Assembly (NCBI GenBank): GCA_001767195.1
Contig: MEKU01000079.1
Coordinates: forward strand, 8,084 to 54,720
DNA length: 46,637 bases
From: Acidobacteria bacterium RIFCSPLOWO2_02_FULL_67_21
GTDB taxonomy: Bacteria; Acidobacteriota; Vicinamibacteria; Vicinamibacterales; UBA2999
Direction of reading: 5' to 3'
Below, in pieces: positions 32,032 through 41,089 of this stretch (position 1 is the first letter of the stretch; each line of letters begins with the position of its first letter). Position numbers and translations under genes: made by a program. A model generated the notes under the pieces. It searched no databases. It worked only from the letters and a program-made list of their open reading frames with translations, and was not told the origin of the DNA.

Positions 32032-32370
32032 TCATTCGGCCTCGTGAAAGTCGCCCGTGTCGTAGCGCGTGCCGTGCGACGCCACCGCCTGCCACCGGCC
32101 GTCGCGCTTCTGCCACACGTTGGTGTAGTGATAGTGGCCGCTCGTGTCGGACCCGTCGTAGCGGCTCCGCTCCTGCTGGCTGGTGAACGCGACCGCCATG
32201 TCGCCGTAGTCGTTCACCGAGACCTCGTCCAGGTCCATCATGTCGGCGACGAACTTCGCATCCAGAAGCGGCGTCGGCGTCGCCGCCGCGCCATGGACGA
32301 ACACCTGCATACCGCTGCCGACAATCGTGACGGCTTCGTCTGCCGTCACTGCGCGGCTCAGGATGTCCAC
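32032..32370 (-). pseudogene. SnoaL/DUF4440-like protein, N-terminally truncated
   Basis: The 112 visible residues resemble the NTF2-like SnoaL/DUF4440 fold: LLDAKFVADMMDLDEVSVND, YGDMAVAFTSQQERSRYDGS, and HYHYTNVWQKRDGRWQAVAS. The start is a GTG (MDILSRAVTADEAV), but the conserved first helix of the family is missing. The frame runs back toward the REP-like element that begins at 32384. The gene sits exactly between two repeat elements. It may be a truncated gene or a shortened functional protein. Confidence 0.55.
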
Positions 32371-32383
32371 GTGCCGCAGTCCA

Positions 32384-32450
32384 GTACGTAGTGCCGGGCT
32401 TCAGCCCGGCTAAAGCCTTGCACTACATCTGTTGGGAAACCGCCTCTAGG
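32384..32450. repeat. Partial inverted-repeat element with REP core
   Basis: A REP-like core (TACGTAGTGCCGGGCTTCAG, CCCGGCTAAAGCCTTGCAC) is followed by the element end AAACCGCCTCTAGGCA. The end is the reverse complement of the TGCCTAGA-GCGGTTTC end seen at 31915. Its CTA (TAG on the minus strand) is the stop codon of the adaptor gene. Confidence 0.7.
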
Positions 32451-33651
32451 CACCTTGGTTTCTCGGGCTCACGTGCGTGCCGCCGACGACCACGTCGGCC
32501 GGGTGCACGATCACCCGCGCCCCCTGGTCCAATCCCGACAGGACCTCGGCCTCGCGGCCGGTCTGCTGGCCGAGCTCCACGCGGGTCAGGCGCGCACGGC
32601 CGTCGGCCACGACGTAGACGGCCCAGGCCTCGCCGTCTCGAAAGAGCGCGCTCGTCGGCACCTTCAGCACGTCCGCCGCCTCCCAGAGCACGATCCGCAC
32701 GTCGACCCGATACGCATCGCCGAGCGCGGCCTCTTCCGCGCTGCCGTTCGCAGGCTCCAGAATCACGTTGACGCGCTGCTCTTCGACGCCGAGCGCCGAG
32801 ATCTTGGTGAAGCCCCCCGGCTCGATCCGGCGCACTCTGGCCTCGAGCGTCGCCGACGCGCCCGGCTGCTCGATGATGGCCCGCGCGCCTTCCTGCACCC
32901 GGACGGCGTCGGTCGAGAGCAGATCGACGACGAACTCGAGATCCGCCGGGTCGCCGATCTCGACGAGCGGCTCGCCGGCCGGCACCAGCGTCTCGCTCTC
33001 GCGCAGCCGGCGCAGGATCACGCCGTCGGCCGGCGCTCTCACCGGCACGGCTGCGGCGCCGGACGCCCCCGATGCCGGCATCAACCGCGCGTCCGCCCGG
33101 CGCAGGTCGGCGGTCGCGGCTCGCACGGCAAATCCGGCGGCCGACGCGGTCTCGCGCGCGAGCCGCGTCTCCGCCTCGCGCAGATCGAGGTCCTGCGCCG
33201 GCACGACGCCGGCCTCTGCCAGCCGCCGCGCGCGGGCGAGCTCGCGCTCGGCCTGTGCGAGCGCGGCGGCCGCGCGCTGCTCGTCCGCCCTGGCGCGGCC
33301 GAGCGCTGCCCGCGCGCTTTCCACGGCCGCCTGCGCTTCGGCGCGCGTCCGCGCGTCGAGCAGCGCCGGCGGCTCCGGCTGAATCCGCGCGATCGTGTCG
33401 CCCTGCCGCACGCGATCGCCCGGCTCGAGCGCAATCCGCAGCAGCCGACCGGTCACGGGTGCCGCGACCACAAACCGCTCCCGGACGCGCGTGCGGCCTT
33501 CTTCATCGACGGTCACGACAAGGGGGCCGCGCGTGACCGGTGCCACGTCCACCTCCACGGGCGTCGGCCAGAATGCGACGGCCAGCAGCACGCCGACCAC
33601 CGCCACTCCGATCCACAGGCGCCGACGTGCCACCATGCCAGCCACGCTCAC
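32446..33651 (-). CDS. HlyD-type periplasmic adaptor (membrane fusion protein)
   Basis: 401 residues. An N-terminal membrane anchor ([18 protein letters not shown]) is followed by the lipoyl half-motifs ([35 protein letters not shown]), a long coiled-coil hairpin ([20 protein letters not shown] to [14 protein letters not shown]), and a beta-barrel/MP domain ([20 protein letters not shown]). It links an inner-membrane transporter to an outer-membrane channel. The GTG start at 33651 overlaps the TGA of the permease gene (GTGA); ATG 33636 is an alternative. No TolC-type gene is nearby. The TAG stop is in the repeat at 32384-32450. Confidence 0.9.
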   Translation of the reverse strand: MSVAGMVARRRLWIGVAVVGVLLAVAFWPTPVEVDVAPVTRGPLVVTVDEEGRTRVRERFVVAAPVTGRLLRIALEPGDRVRQGDTIARIQPEPPALLDARTRAEAQAAVESARAALGRARADEQRAAAALAQAERELARARRLAEAGVVPAQDLDLREAETRLARETASAAGFAVRAATADLRRADARLMPASGASGAAAVPVRAPADGVILRRLRESETLVPAGEPLVEIGDPADLEFVVDLLSTDAVRVQEGARAIIEQPGASATLEARVRRIEPGGFTKISALGVEEQRVNVILEPANGSAEEAALGDAYRVDVRIVLWEAADVLKVPTSALFRDGEAWAVYVVADGRARLTRVELGQQTGREAEVLSGLDQGARVIVHPADVVVGGTHVSPRNQGA

Positions 33652-36025
33652 TCCTGAGTCTTCAGCACCGCGACCAGATCGAGCCGATCGAGCCGGCGCC
33701 GCACGGCCAGCCCGGAAAGCGCCGCCGCGAGGATCACGATCAGCCACGTCCAGGCCACGGTGCCCGGCAGGAACACGAACGTCAGACGGTACATCTCGTT
33801 GTTGAACCCGAGCAGAATGAGCTGGCCCAGCAGATAGCCGATCAGCGCGCCGACCGGCAGCGCCGCCGCCGTGAGCACGGCCAGCTCCCCCAGCAGCATG
33901 AGGGAGATCTCGGCGCGCGTAAAGCCCATCACGCGCAGGCTGGCCAGCTCGCGGCTCCGCTCGGAGAGCGACACCCGCGCCGCGTTGTACACGACCCCGA
34001 ACGCGATGACGGCCGCGAAGATCACGTTGATGGAGATCTGCAGGTTCATGTTCTCGGCCATCATCTCGCGGAAGTTCCGGAGCGTCGCCTCGCGGAGGCT
34101 GACCCCGCCGACCGCCGGCATCGCCTTGACCTGGTCATAGAAGCGCTCCTGCTCGGCCGGGTCGAGGGTCAGCGCCACCGCCGAGACCGTATCGCCCTCG
34201 CGCAGCAATCGCGTCACGTCCTCGATCCGCATGTAGGCATTGAGGCCGAGCGTATCGTCGATCAGCATCGCCACCCGCATCCGCTGCACCGGCCGGCGCC
34301 CCTCGAGCACCTCGACCTGCAGCTCGTCGCCGGGCCCGACGGCCAGCACCTCCCCGAGCATGCGCGACAGGACGAGGCCGTCGCGGGGCAGCGTCACGGG
34401 GCCGCGCTCCCGATCGATGACGCGGTTCAGGCGCGGCGCGTCCGGCAGGCCCGTGATGGCCAGCGTCCGCGTGCGCGAGCCCGCGCGGAGCCTCGCCGGC
34501 ACGGTGCGCATCGGCTCGGTCTCCATGACCCCGGGCAGGTGCCGGACGTCGTACACGGCTCGGGCGCTGCGGGGCTCGACGAAGCCGACCGTCGCATCCT
34601 GCCGCATCAGGCGCGTGAACTGCTCGTTCATCAGCGCGTCCATCACGTCGATGAACGCCATGCCGACAATCAGCACCGCCACCGCGAACGCGATGCCGAC
34701 CACCGAGATCAGCGCCCGGCCGGGCTGACGCTCGAGGTTCCGCAGCACCATGCGCGCGGCCAGCGGCAGCGCGACGCCGGTCGAGACCCGCTCAATCGGG
34801 CTGCGCCGATGGCGCGCGGGCGCCTCGGGCCGCATCGCCTCGGCCGGCGGCAGGCGGACCGCACGGCGGACCGCCGCCTGCGCGCCGAGCGCCGCAACCA
34901 CCAGGCTGCCGGCCACCGAGGCCGCCGCCACGCCGGCCGACAGGCGATAGCTGAGGCGCGGGAACCGGAAGAACTCGTTGTAGAGGTCGATGAGCTGCGC
35001 GCCCAGCCACGCGCCCAGCACCACGCCGCCGGCCGCTCCCGCCGCCGCGATCACCAGCGCCCACTTGATGTAGTGCCAGGCCAGCGTGCCGTTCGAGTAC
35101 CCGAGCGCCTTCATGGCCGCGATCTGCGCGCGCTGCAGCGCCAGCGCCCGCGTCAGCGCGATGTGCAGGATGAAGGCGGCGACGCCGAGGAAGATGAGCG
35201 GCACGAGGAAGCCGAAGGTCTGCAGCTGCGACAGCTCGTTCTCGAGCGTCCACGCCGACACCTGCAGGCCCTGCGGGATTGCCCCGCGCCCGCCGTACGG
35301 CTCGAGCAGCGGGTCGAGGGCGGCAATCGCCTCGCCTACCGAAGCGCCCGGCGCCAGTGCCAGCGAGACGTCGTTGAAGCCGCCTTCCATGTTGAAGGCG
35401 GACGCCAGCGCGCGCCGGTTCATCCAGAAGATGCCGAAACGCCGCGTGTCGGGCACGATCTCCCCGGGCCGGATGGCGTAGACGTACTCCGGCGACAGCG
35501 CCACGCCGACGATGGTGAGCCGGCGCCGCCGCCCGTTGATGATCGCGGTGAGACTGTCGCCCGGCGCCAGCCCATGCTCCTCGCAGAAGAGCTCGCTCGC
35601 GAGCACCTCGTCGGGCCTGGCCGGATCGATCCACCGGCCGCTCCGCAGGTACACGCCGTTCAGCCGCGGCTCTCCGGCGTCGGGCAGGGAGATCAGCCGG
35701 CCGACCGCCGGCTCCGTCATGGCCGGCACGTCGAGCGTGACATCGGCGACCACGCGCGTATCCACCGCGGTGACGCCGGGAAGTTCACGGAGCCTCGGCT
35801 CGAGCGACAGGGGCGCGCGCGTCAGCGAGGCGAACACGTCGGCAAAGCGGGCTTCTTCGTAATACGCGGCGCGCGTCCGCTGGAGCGAGTCGAAATTCGA
35901 GAGATACGTCACGAACATGGTGACGCCGGCACCGACGACCACGGCGATCGCGAGCGCCTGGCCGCGCATGGCCCAGAGATCGCGCACCAGCTTGCGGTCG
36001 AGGATGCGGAGGCGGCGCAGCAGCA

Positions 36026-36032
<7 letters not shown>
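33648..36032 (-). CDS. FtsX/MacB-type ABC transporter permease
   Basis: 794 residues with two FtsX-type halves. The first has an N-terminal helix ([20 protein letters not shown]), a large extracytoplasmic domain and three helices ([60 protein letters not shown]). The second repeats the plan ([20 protein letters not shown]; the last helices [20 protein letters not shown] and [14 protein letters not shown]). The cytosolic [13 protein letters not shown] and [12 protein letters not shown] segments contact the ATPase. It is likely part of a tripartite efflux or lipoprotein-handling machine with the ATPase and adaptor that overlap it on both sides. The substrate is unknown. Confidence 0.93.
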
Positions 36033-36733
<701 letters not shown>

Positions 36734-36749
36734 GGCAGGCGCGCGCAGT

Positions 36750-37211
36750 CTACCGGATCGCGGGTGAGAGATCGGGCGCCTCGGCGGCGATCTCCGGCTC
36801 CAGACGGACGGTCGAGGTCAGCGACGCCGTGACCAGACAGGCCTTCTTGGCCTTCTCGAGCGCCGCCTGCGCACGCTCGCGCCCGGTCTCCGCCGGCAGC
36901 ACCAGCCTCGGACGGAGCACGATCTCGGTGAACCGCACGATGCCATCCTGCCGGTCGACAACGCCCTCCGTCGCGATCTCGAGGGAGAGGAACTCCACCT
37001 TCGACAGACGGGCGACGGCGCGGAACGTCAGCAGGAAGCAGGCCTCGACCGACGCCAGCAGCAGATGCTCAGGGCTCCACGCGTCCCCTGGGCCGTCGTA
37101 GGTCGTCGGCGCCTCCATGCGGATCGAGGGCAGCCCATCCGCCGAGACGTCGGCGTACCCCGCGGGCCCGCCGTCAAGGCGCACGTCGTAGCGATGCGGA
37201 AACGGCTTCAC
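36750..37211 (-). CDS. OsmC/Ohr family protein
   Basis: 153 residues: [20 protein letters not shown] with [15 protein letters not shown] holds the catalytic Cys of the second OsmC motif. [15 protein letters not shown] and [20 protein letters not shown] hold the second Cys. OsmC and Ohr proteins reduce organic hydroperoxides. The GTG start at 37211 overlaps the stop of the upstream gene (GTGA), which supports this start over other options. It is in the operon that begins at 40439. Confidence 0.88.
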   Translation of the reverse strand: MKPFPHRYDVRLDGGPAGYADVSADGLPSIRMEAPTTYDGPGDAWSPEHLLLASVEACFLLTFRAVARLSKVEFLSLEIATEGVVDRQDGIVRFTEIVLRPRLVLPAETGRERAQAALEKAKKACLVTASLTSTVRLEPEIAAEAPDLSPAIR

Positions 37212-37576
37212 TGTCCTCTCATCATCCCACGGCCGCCGCCCTGGCCCGGCATGCCCTGGCCGCCCATCATCTGCCCGTGCATCTGCGCCATGTGCTCGTG
37301 CATCGTCTTCTGCTGACGCACCATCTCGTTGACCACGGCGGCCATCGAATCGACCTTCGCGGTACCGGATGCCGCGTTCATCTGCGTCACGAGGGCGTCG
37401 AGTTTCGCCTCGTTGGCCTTCATCCCGGCCATCATCTGCTCGTGCATCTTCATCATGTCGCCCATGTTCGGTGACGGCTGCTGCGCCGACACGGCGGCAG
37501 CGCCGGTCAGGCGGCCGACCCCGCTGCCCAGGGCCAGAAGAACGACGGTTATCGCGAGTGCTGAACGGATCATCAT
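37208..37576 (-). CDS. Met/His-rich exported protein
   Basis: 122 residues. There is a signal peptide with likely cleavage at VSAQQ, then a helical Met/His-rich body: NMGDMMKMHEQMMAGMKANE, EMVRQQKTMHEHMAQMHGQM and a Gly/Met tail (GGQGMPGQGGGRGMMRG). Met- and His-rich repeats of this type often bind copper or silver in the periplasm, but this is inferred from composition. The ATG overlaps the stop of the HAD-ATPase gene (ATGA) and its stop overlaps the OsmC start. Confidence 0.7.
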   Translation of the reverse strand: MMIRSALAITVVLLALGSGVGRLTGAAAVSAQQPSPNMGDMMKMHEQMMAGMKANEAKLDALVTQMNAASGTAKVDSMAAVVNEMVRQQKTMHEHMAQMHGQMMGGQGMPGQGGGRGMMRGQ

Positions 37577-39396
37577 GCGGCCTCCTTGTTGTGACCAGGC
37601 GTTCCCGGTGCTGCCTTGCTGCGCTCGATGCCTGCCAGCGCCGTGCCGGACGACAGCTCATCGTCGGTCAGGTCGTATCGGGAACGGATGGCGTTCACGA
37701 TGCCCGGCAGCACATCCTTTTCGGTCCCCCGGCCGAACCACCCCTCGAACACACGCAGATCCTGGGCGAGCGCGTGATCTCCAAAGACGTCGGCGATCCA
37801 CCGCGAGAAATCGCCTCGGTGAAGGTACGCCGCGAACGCCGCCGAGGAACCGTGCTCGAGCACATCGACGAACTGACGGAGCGTCCGCGCCCGGCGTGGT
37901 GGGCCGCCGTTGACGGCGAACTGGAACGATCGAGCGTCGGTGACCGGCACGTCGACGTACTTCTGGCGGTGCCGCACGTGCGTCGTGAGCCGCTGGCCGA
38001 TGTTGAACAGCTTCAGCTCCCCGCCCGCCTCGTCGGTGATCGGCAGGGCCACGGCCTGCCCGGTGGCGATCCGGCCGAGCCGCGACCAGTCCGCCGGGGC
38101 GACGCCGCCAGGCCCGCAGGCGCCGCACCGCGCGCACAGCGCGTCGATCTCGGCGGGGTTCGATTCGCAGGTCACGATCATGACCTCGGTGGCATCGAGC
38201 AGCTCGGCCGGGAGCCGCGACGCGCAGTACGTGACGACGATGTAGCCGTTGCGGTCGAGATCGAGCAGATGCCCGGCCGCCGCGTCGTGCAGGAAGTAAT
38301 GGGCCTCGTCCAGCAGAATCCGGTGCGGCAGCCCGGTGTGCCGACGCAGGATGTTGATCGCAGGCAGCACCGAGCGGATGTACTCGATCTTCTCGTCGTG
38401 CGGCACGTGCGCCAGGTCGATGACGACGCTGCGGTCCGGGTACCGGAGCGCCCGAATCAGATCGCGCGGCGAGGGGGGCGGATCCTCGGCGCCCATGACC
38501 GTCACCCCCGGAAGCGCCTCGAGCGATCGATAGTCGCCTTCCGCATCGAGCACGCATACCGAGTAGCCGTGGAGGATCAGCTGCTCGCAGAGCAGGCCCG
38601 CCATCCAGGACTTGCCGGATCGGGCATCGCCGGCGATCAGGATGTTCCGGCCGCGGACGGCCAGCGAGAACTCCAGCCCGTCTTCGGTGTGGCCGAGCCG
38701 CAGGCGCCGCCGCGCCTTCTCGGGCACCGGCACCCGTCCCGTCGCCGCCACCGAGCGGACGTACTCGGCCACCGCCGCCGGCGAGCTTCCGCGGATCGTG
38801 GCGTCAGCGGCCGCCAGGAGGGCCGGGCTCCCCCACTCGACCGCCGCCCCGCTCTCGACCAACTGCAGCAGCGCGTGGTCGTTCTCGGCGTCGCCCACGC
38901 CCACAGCGTTCCGCGGCGACAGCCGCAGCATATCGAGCGTCACGTGCAGCCCTGTCGCCTTGCTGACACCCTGCGGCAGGACCATCACGCGGCTGCGGTT
39001 GAATGCCAGGACCAGCGGCAGCTCGAGCTCGCGTACGGCCTCCAGGATGCGCGGCGCGTCCGCCGATGCGCAATCCACGAGACACTGCCCGGGCGTAAAC
39101 GGAATTCCGCGGCGGCCCAGCGCCTCGAGGAGGGCCGGCGCAACCGGCGGCGCCAGCGCGCTGGTGAAGTCGCTGCCCGGAAAGTGCACCACCGCCCCGT
39201 TCTCAGCCACCACGCCGTCGACGAAATGAAGGTCGCCGGCCACGCGCCGCAACTGGCTCAGAATCCGCCCCGTGACCAGCAGCACGGTCAGCCCGCGCGT
39301 CCGGGCTCTGGCGATCGCATCGCGCACGGCGGGATCCAGCGCATCGCGCTGCGCGATGGTCCCGTCGTAATCGAGCGCGATGACCTTGAGCTTCAT
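37573..39396 (-). CDS. HAD-IIB phosphatase fused to a HerA-like P-loop ATPase
   Basis: 607 residues. Residues 1 to about 215 are a Cof/IIB-type HAD phosphatase: LDYDGTIA (Asp9, Asp11), LLVTGR, and GVGDAENDHALL (166-177). A linker leads to a P-loop ATPase: Walker A GDARSGKS (256-263), CVLDAEGDY, and Walker B RILLDEAHYF (359-368). Its closest likeness is HerA/VirB4/DUF87-type ATPases. The last about 150 residues are unassigned. Fusion of a sugar-phosphate-type HAD with a motor ATPase is unusual, and the substrate is unknown. It overlaps the Met-rich gene and follows tonB by 35 bp with a hairpin between. Confidence 0.85.
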   Translation of the reverse strand: MKLKVIALDYDGTIAQRDALDPAVRDAIARARTRGLTVLLVTGRILSQLRRVAGDLHFVDGVVAENGAVVHFPGSDFTSALAPPVAPALLEALGRRGIPFTPGQCLVDCASADAPRILEAVRELELPLVLAFNRSRVMVLPQGVSKATGLHVTLDMLRLSPRNAVGVGDAENDHALLQLVESGAAVEWGSPALLAAADATIRGSSPAAVAEYVRSVAATGRVPVPEKARRRLRLGHTEDGLEFSLAVRGRNILIAGDARSGKSWMAGLLCEQLILHGYSVCVLDAEGDYRSLEALPGVTVMGAEDPPPSPRDLIRALRYPDRSVVIDLAHVPHDEKIEYIRSVLPAINILRRHTGLPHRILLDEAHYFLHDAAAGHLLDLDRNGYIVVTYCASRLPAELLDATEVMIVTCESNPAEIDALCARCGACGPGGVAPADWSRLGRIATGQAVALPITDEAGGELKLFNIGQRLTTHVRHRQKYVDVPVTDARSFQFAVNGGPPRRARTLRQFVDVLEHGSSAAFAAYLHRGDFSRWIADVFGDHALAQDLRVFEGWFGRGTEKDVLPGIVNAIRSRYDLTDDELSSGTALAGIERSKAAPGTPGHNKEAA

Positions 39397-39409
39397 CGGA
39401 CCTCGGTCT

Positions 39410-39432
39410 GCCGGGTCCAAAAGGACCCGGCC
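39410..39432. repeat. Strong intercistronic hairpin
   Basis: GCCGGGTCCAAAAGGACCCG GCC is a perfect stem of about nine pairs with an AAAA loop. It lies between the TonB-type gene and the HAD-ATPase gene, where it could attenuate read-through or protect the upstream mRNA. There is no T-tract, so it is not a classical terminator. Confidence 0.7.
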
Positions 39433-40157
39433 TACTTGGTGAGGGTGAACGAGACGACGACGGTCAGGATGAATTTTTCCGGCTGGCCGTTCAGCAGCAC
39501 CGGCGAATAGCGCCACTGCCGCACGGCCTCGAGCGCCGCGGCGTCGAACACACCGTTCGAGCGAAGCACCCGCACATCCTCGACCCGCCCGTGCTGGTCG
39601 ACCAGCGCTTCGAGGATGACGATCCCCTCCAGCTGGCGGGCGACGGCCAGCGCCGGGTAGACCGGCTCGACGCGATGCACGAGCGTCGGCTCCTTCACTT
39701 GGCCGCCGATGCGGATCGGCCCGCGCGGCGGCGGCGGAGGGGGCGGCGGCGGTGGAGGCGCTTCCGGGACCAGCCCGCCGACCACCCCGCCCGGGATGCC
39801 GCCCGGCACCCCGCCTTCGACCCCTGTCATCTGCGCGAAATCAGCGGACGGCTCCGGCGCGATCTCGTTCGGCGGCTCGATCGGCGCCACGTCGCCCGAC
39901 GTCGGGACCGGGCGCTCCACCCGGGCGCGCTGCTCGGGTGGCGGGGCCGGCGGCGGGGGCGGCGGGGGCGGCGGCGCCGCCGCCCCCACCACGAACGCCA
40001 TCATCATCTGCTCGGCCGGAATGGGCGCCACGACGAACATCACCGGGCCGATGAAGACCGCGCCGATCAGGACCACGTGGGCCACGACCGACACCACGAT
40101 CGGGCCCGCCTGGTGCCTCGGTGTGTGTGCTGTCTTGCCGGTGATCAGGTCAAACAT
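39432..40157 (-). CDS. TonB family energy transducer
   Basis: 241 residues. An N-terminal membrane helix (VVSVVAHVVLIGAVFIGPVM) is followed by Pro-rich spans (two runs of about ten prolines) and a C-terminal TonB domain: PTLVHRVEPVYPALAVARQL, EGIVILEALVDQHGRVEDVR and ALEAVRQWRYSPVLLNGQP. TonB couples the ExbBD proton motor to outer-membrane receptors; no exbB, exbD or receptor gene is in the window. It is the second gene of the eight-gene operon. Confidence 0.92.
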   Translation of the reverse strand: MFDLITGKTAHTPRHQAGPIVVSVVAHVVLIGAVFIGPVMFVVAPIPAEQMMMAFVVGAAAPPPPPPPPPAPPPEQRARVERPVPTSGDVAPIEPPNEIAPEPSADFAQMTGVEGGVPGGIPGGVVGGLVPEAPPPPPPPPPPPRGPIRIGGQVKEPTLVHRVEPVYPALAVARQLEGIVILEALVDQHGRVEDVRVLRSNGVFDAAALEAVRQWRYSPVLLNGQPEKFILTVVVSFTLTK

Positions 40158-40193
40158 GCCCTCCTCCCTGCCCGACGCACGCGATACAGTGCG

Positions 40194-40439
40194 TCACGCA
40201 CGACCTTCGCGCGGGCGGCGCCGCAGGAGCCGCGCTTCCCGGCCCTTCACCACTTCCTCCAGCAGGCAGACGCCGGCAAGACCTGTCACCGCGGGGACGA
40301 TGCCGATCATCATGAGCACGAGGCCCACGAGCGAGGGGTGCGTGGCCCCGTACGCAATGAGCGCGAGGCCGACGGCCACGCGGCCGATGCGGCCCGTCGT
40401 CGATCGGAGGAAGTCGATGTACGCGTCGAGGAACGCCAT
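40194..40439 (-). CDS. DUF2892-like small membrane protein
   Basis: 81 residues with two membrane segments (RVAVGLALIAYGATHPSLVG, LVLMMIGIVPAVTGLAGVCL). The pattern of an N-terminal FLRSTTGRIGR-type amphipathic stretch then a G-x3-A helix and a helix ending in GxCxL is that of the YgaP-type DUF2892 membrane module. The protein may shape or anchor a complex; no activity is predicted. It heads the operon beneath the sigma54-like promoter at 40467-40482. Confidence 0.7.
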   Translation of the reverse strand: MAFLDAYIDFLRSTTGRIGRVAVGLALIAYGATHPSLVGLVLMMIGIVPAVTGLAGVCLLEEVVKGREARLLRRRPREGRA

Positions 40440-40466
40440 TGTCTGATTGCCTGCGATCGGCGGTAG

Positions 40467-40482
40467 TGCAAGGGCACGGCCA
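40467..40482 (-). promoter_or_regulatory. Sigma54 (-24/-12) promoter of the eight-gene operon
   Basis: Minus strand TGGCCGTGCCCTTGCA, exact GG-N10-GC spacing, perfect TTGCA, 9 of 12 matches. It is 28 bp upstream of the DUF2892 start. The genes downstream to 32446 are all on the minus strand with gaps of 36 bp or less, most of them overlapping. Confidence 0.55.
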
Positions 40483-40576
40483 CACCGGATCCCGTGCAAA
40501 ACAAATCGCTTACGGTTCGCGCCTGAGATCCGGACGGGAAAAACTCTGTGGAGTGCGAAAAAATCGGAGGGGTCGA

Positions 40577-40978
40577 TCAGTGGAGCGGCGTGCCCGGCGA
40601 CCGCGATGCGTGCGCGTCGATCACGAGCGATCCGAGGCCGTGCATGTCGAACGGCTTGCTGACCACACGGTAGGCGCCGAGGTCGAGCGCGGCCCGGATC
40701 ACCTCCGGCGTGCCGAAGGCGGTCATCATCACGACGGCGCTGTCGGGCCGCAGGCGGCGGACGCTCGCCAGCAGTTCGAGATCGTTGGAGTCGGGCAGCC
40801 GGTAGTCGAGCAGCACGACGTCAATCGGCTGAAGGCTCCCTTCGAGCGTCTCGACGGCGGCCGTGGCGCTCGCAGCCTCGACGACCGTGTGGCCCATCTG
40901 CGCGAGCGTCTCGGCGATCGACCATCGGATCAGCGTTTCATCCTCGACCACGAGCACGCGGAGACGCTGCTCTGTCAT
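40577..40978 (-). CDS. Single-domain response regulator
   Basis: 133 residues, a receiver domain only: VVEDETLIRWSIAETLAQMG, Asp58 in VVLLDYRLPDSNDLELL, MMTAFGTPEVIRAALDLGAY and Lys in SKPFD. No output domain follows, so it may act as a phosphorelay or through another protein. Its sequence resembles the receivers of the two NtrC-type regulators. It lies 111 bp downstream of the twin-PAS kinase on the same strand, with an inverted repeat between them. Confidence 0.92.
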   Translation of the reverse strand: MTEQRLRVLVVEDETLIRWSIAETLAQMGHTVVEAASATAAVETLEGSLQPIDVVLLDYRLPDSNDLELLASVRRLRPDSAVVMMTAFGTPEVIRAALDLGAYRVVSKPFDMHGLGSLVIDAHASRSPGTPLH

Positions 40979-41007
40979 GAAAATCTCACACCTATGGGGA
41001 AAACCCC

Positions 41008-41067
41008 GGATCAGGGATCAGGGATGAGGGGGCAGGAACAATGGATCCGTGCCCCTCATCCCGGGCC
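41008..41067. repeat. Inverted arms of ATCAGGG units
   Basis: CCGGATCAGGGATCAGGGAT followed by GAGGGGGCA forms the left arm. TGCCCCTCATCCCGGG is its reverse complement. It lies between the twin-PAS kinase and the response regulator and would form a hairpin in their transcript. Confidence 0.65.
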
Positions 41068-41089
41068 TTACAAGAATCGCTCCACACCT

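Noticed and set aside
37369-39510. Open frame of 713 codons on the plus strand
   Set aside because: It is the antisense of the HAD-ATPase gene, whose motifs are unmistakable on the minus strand.
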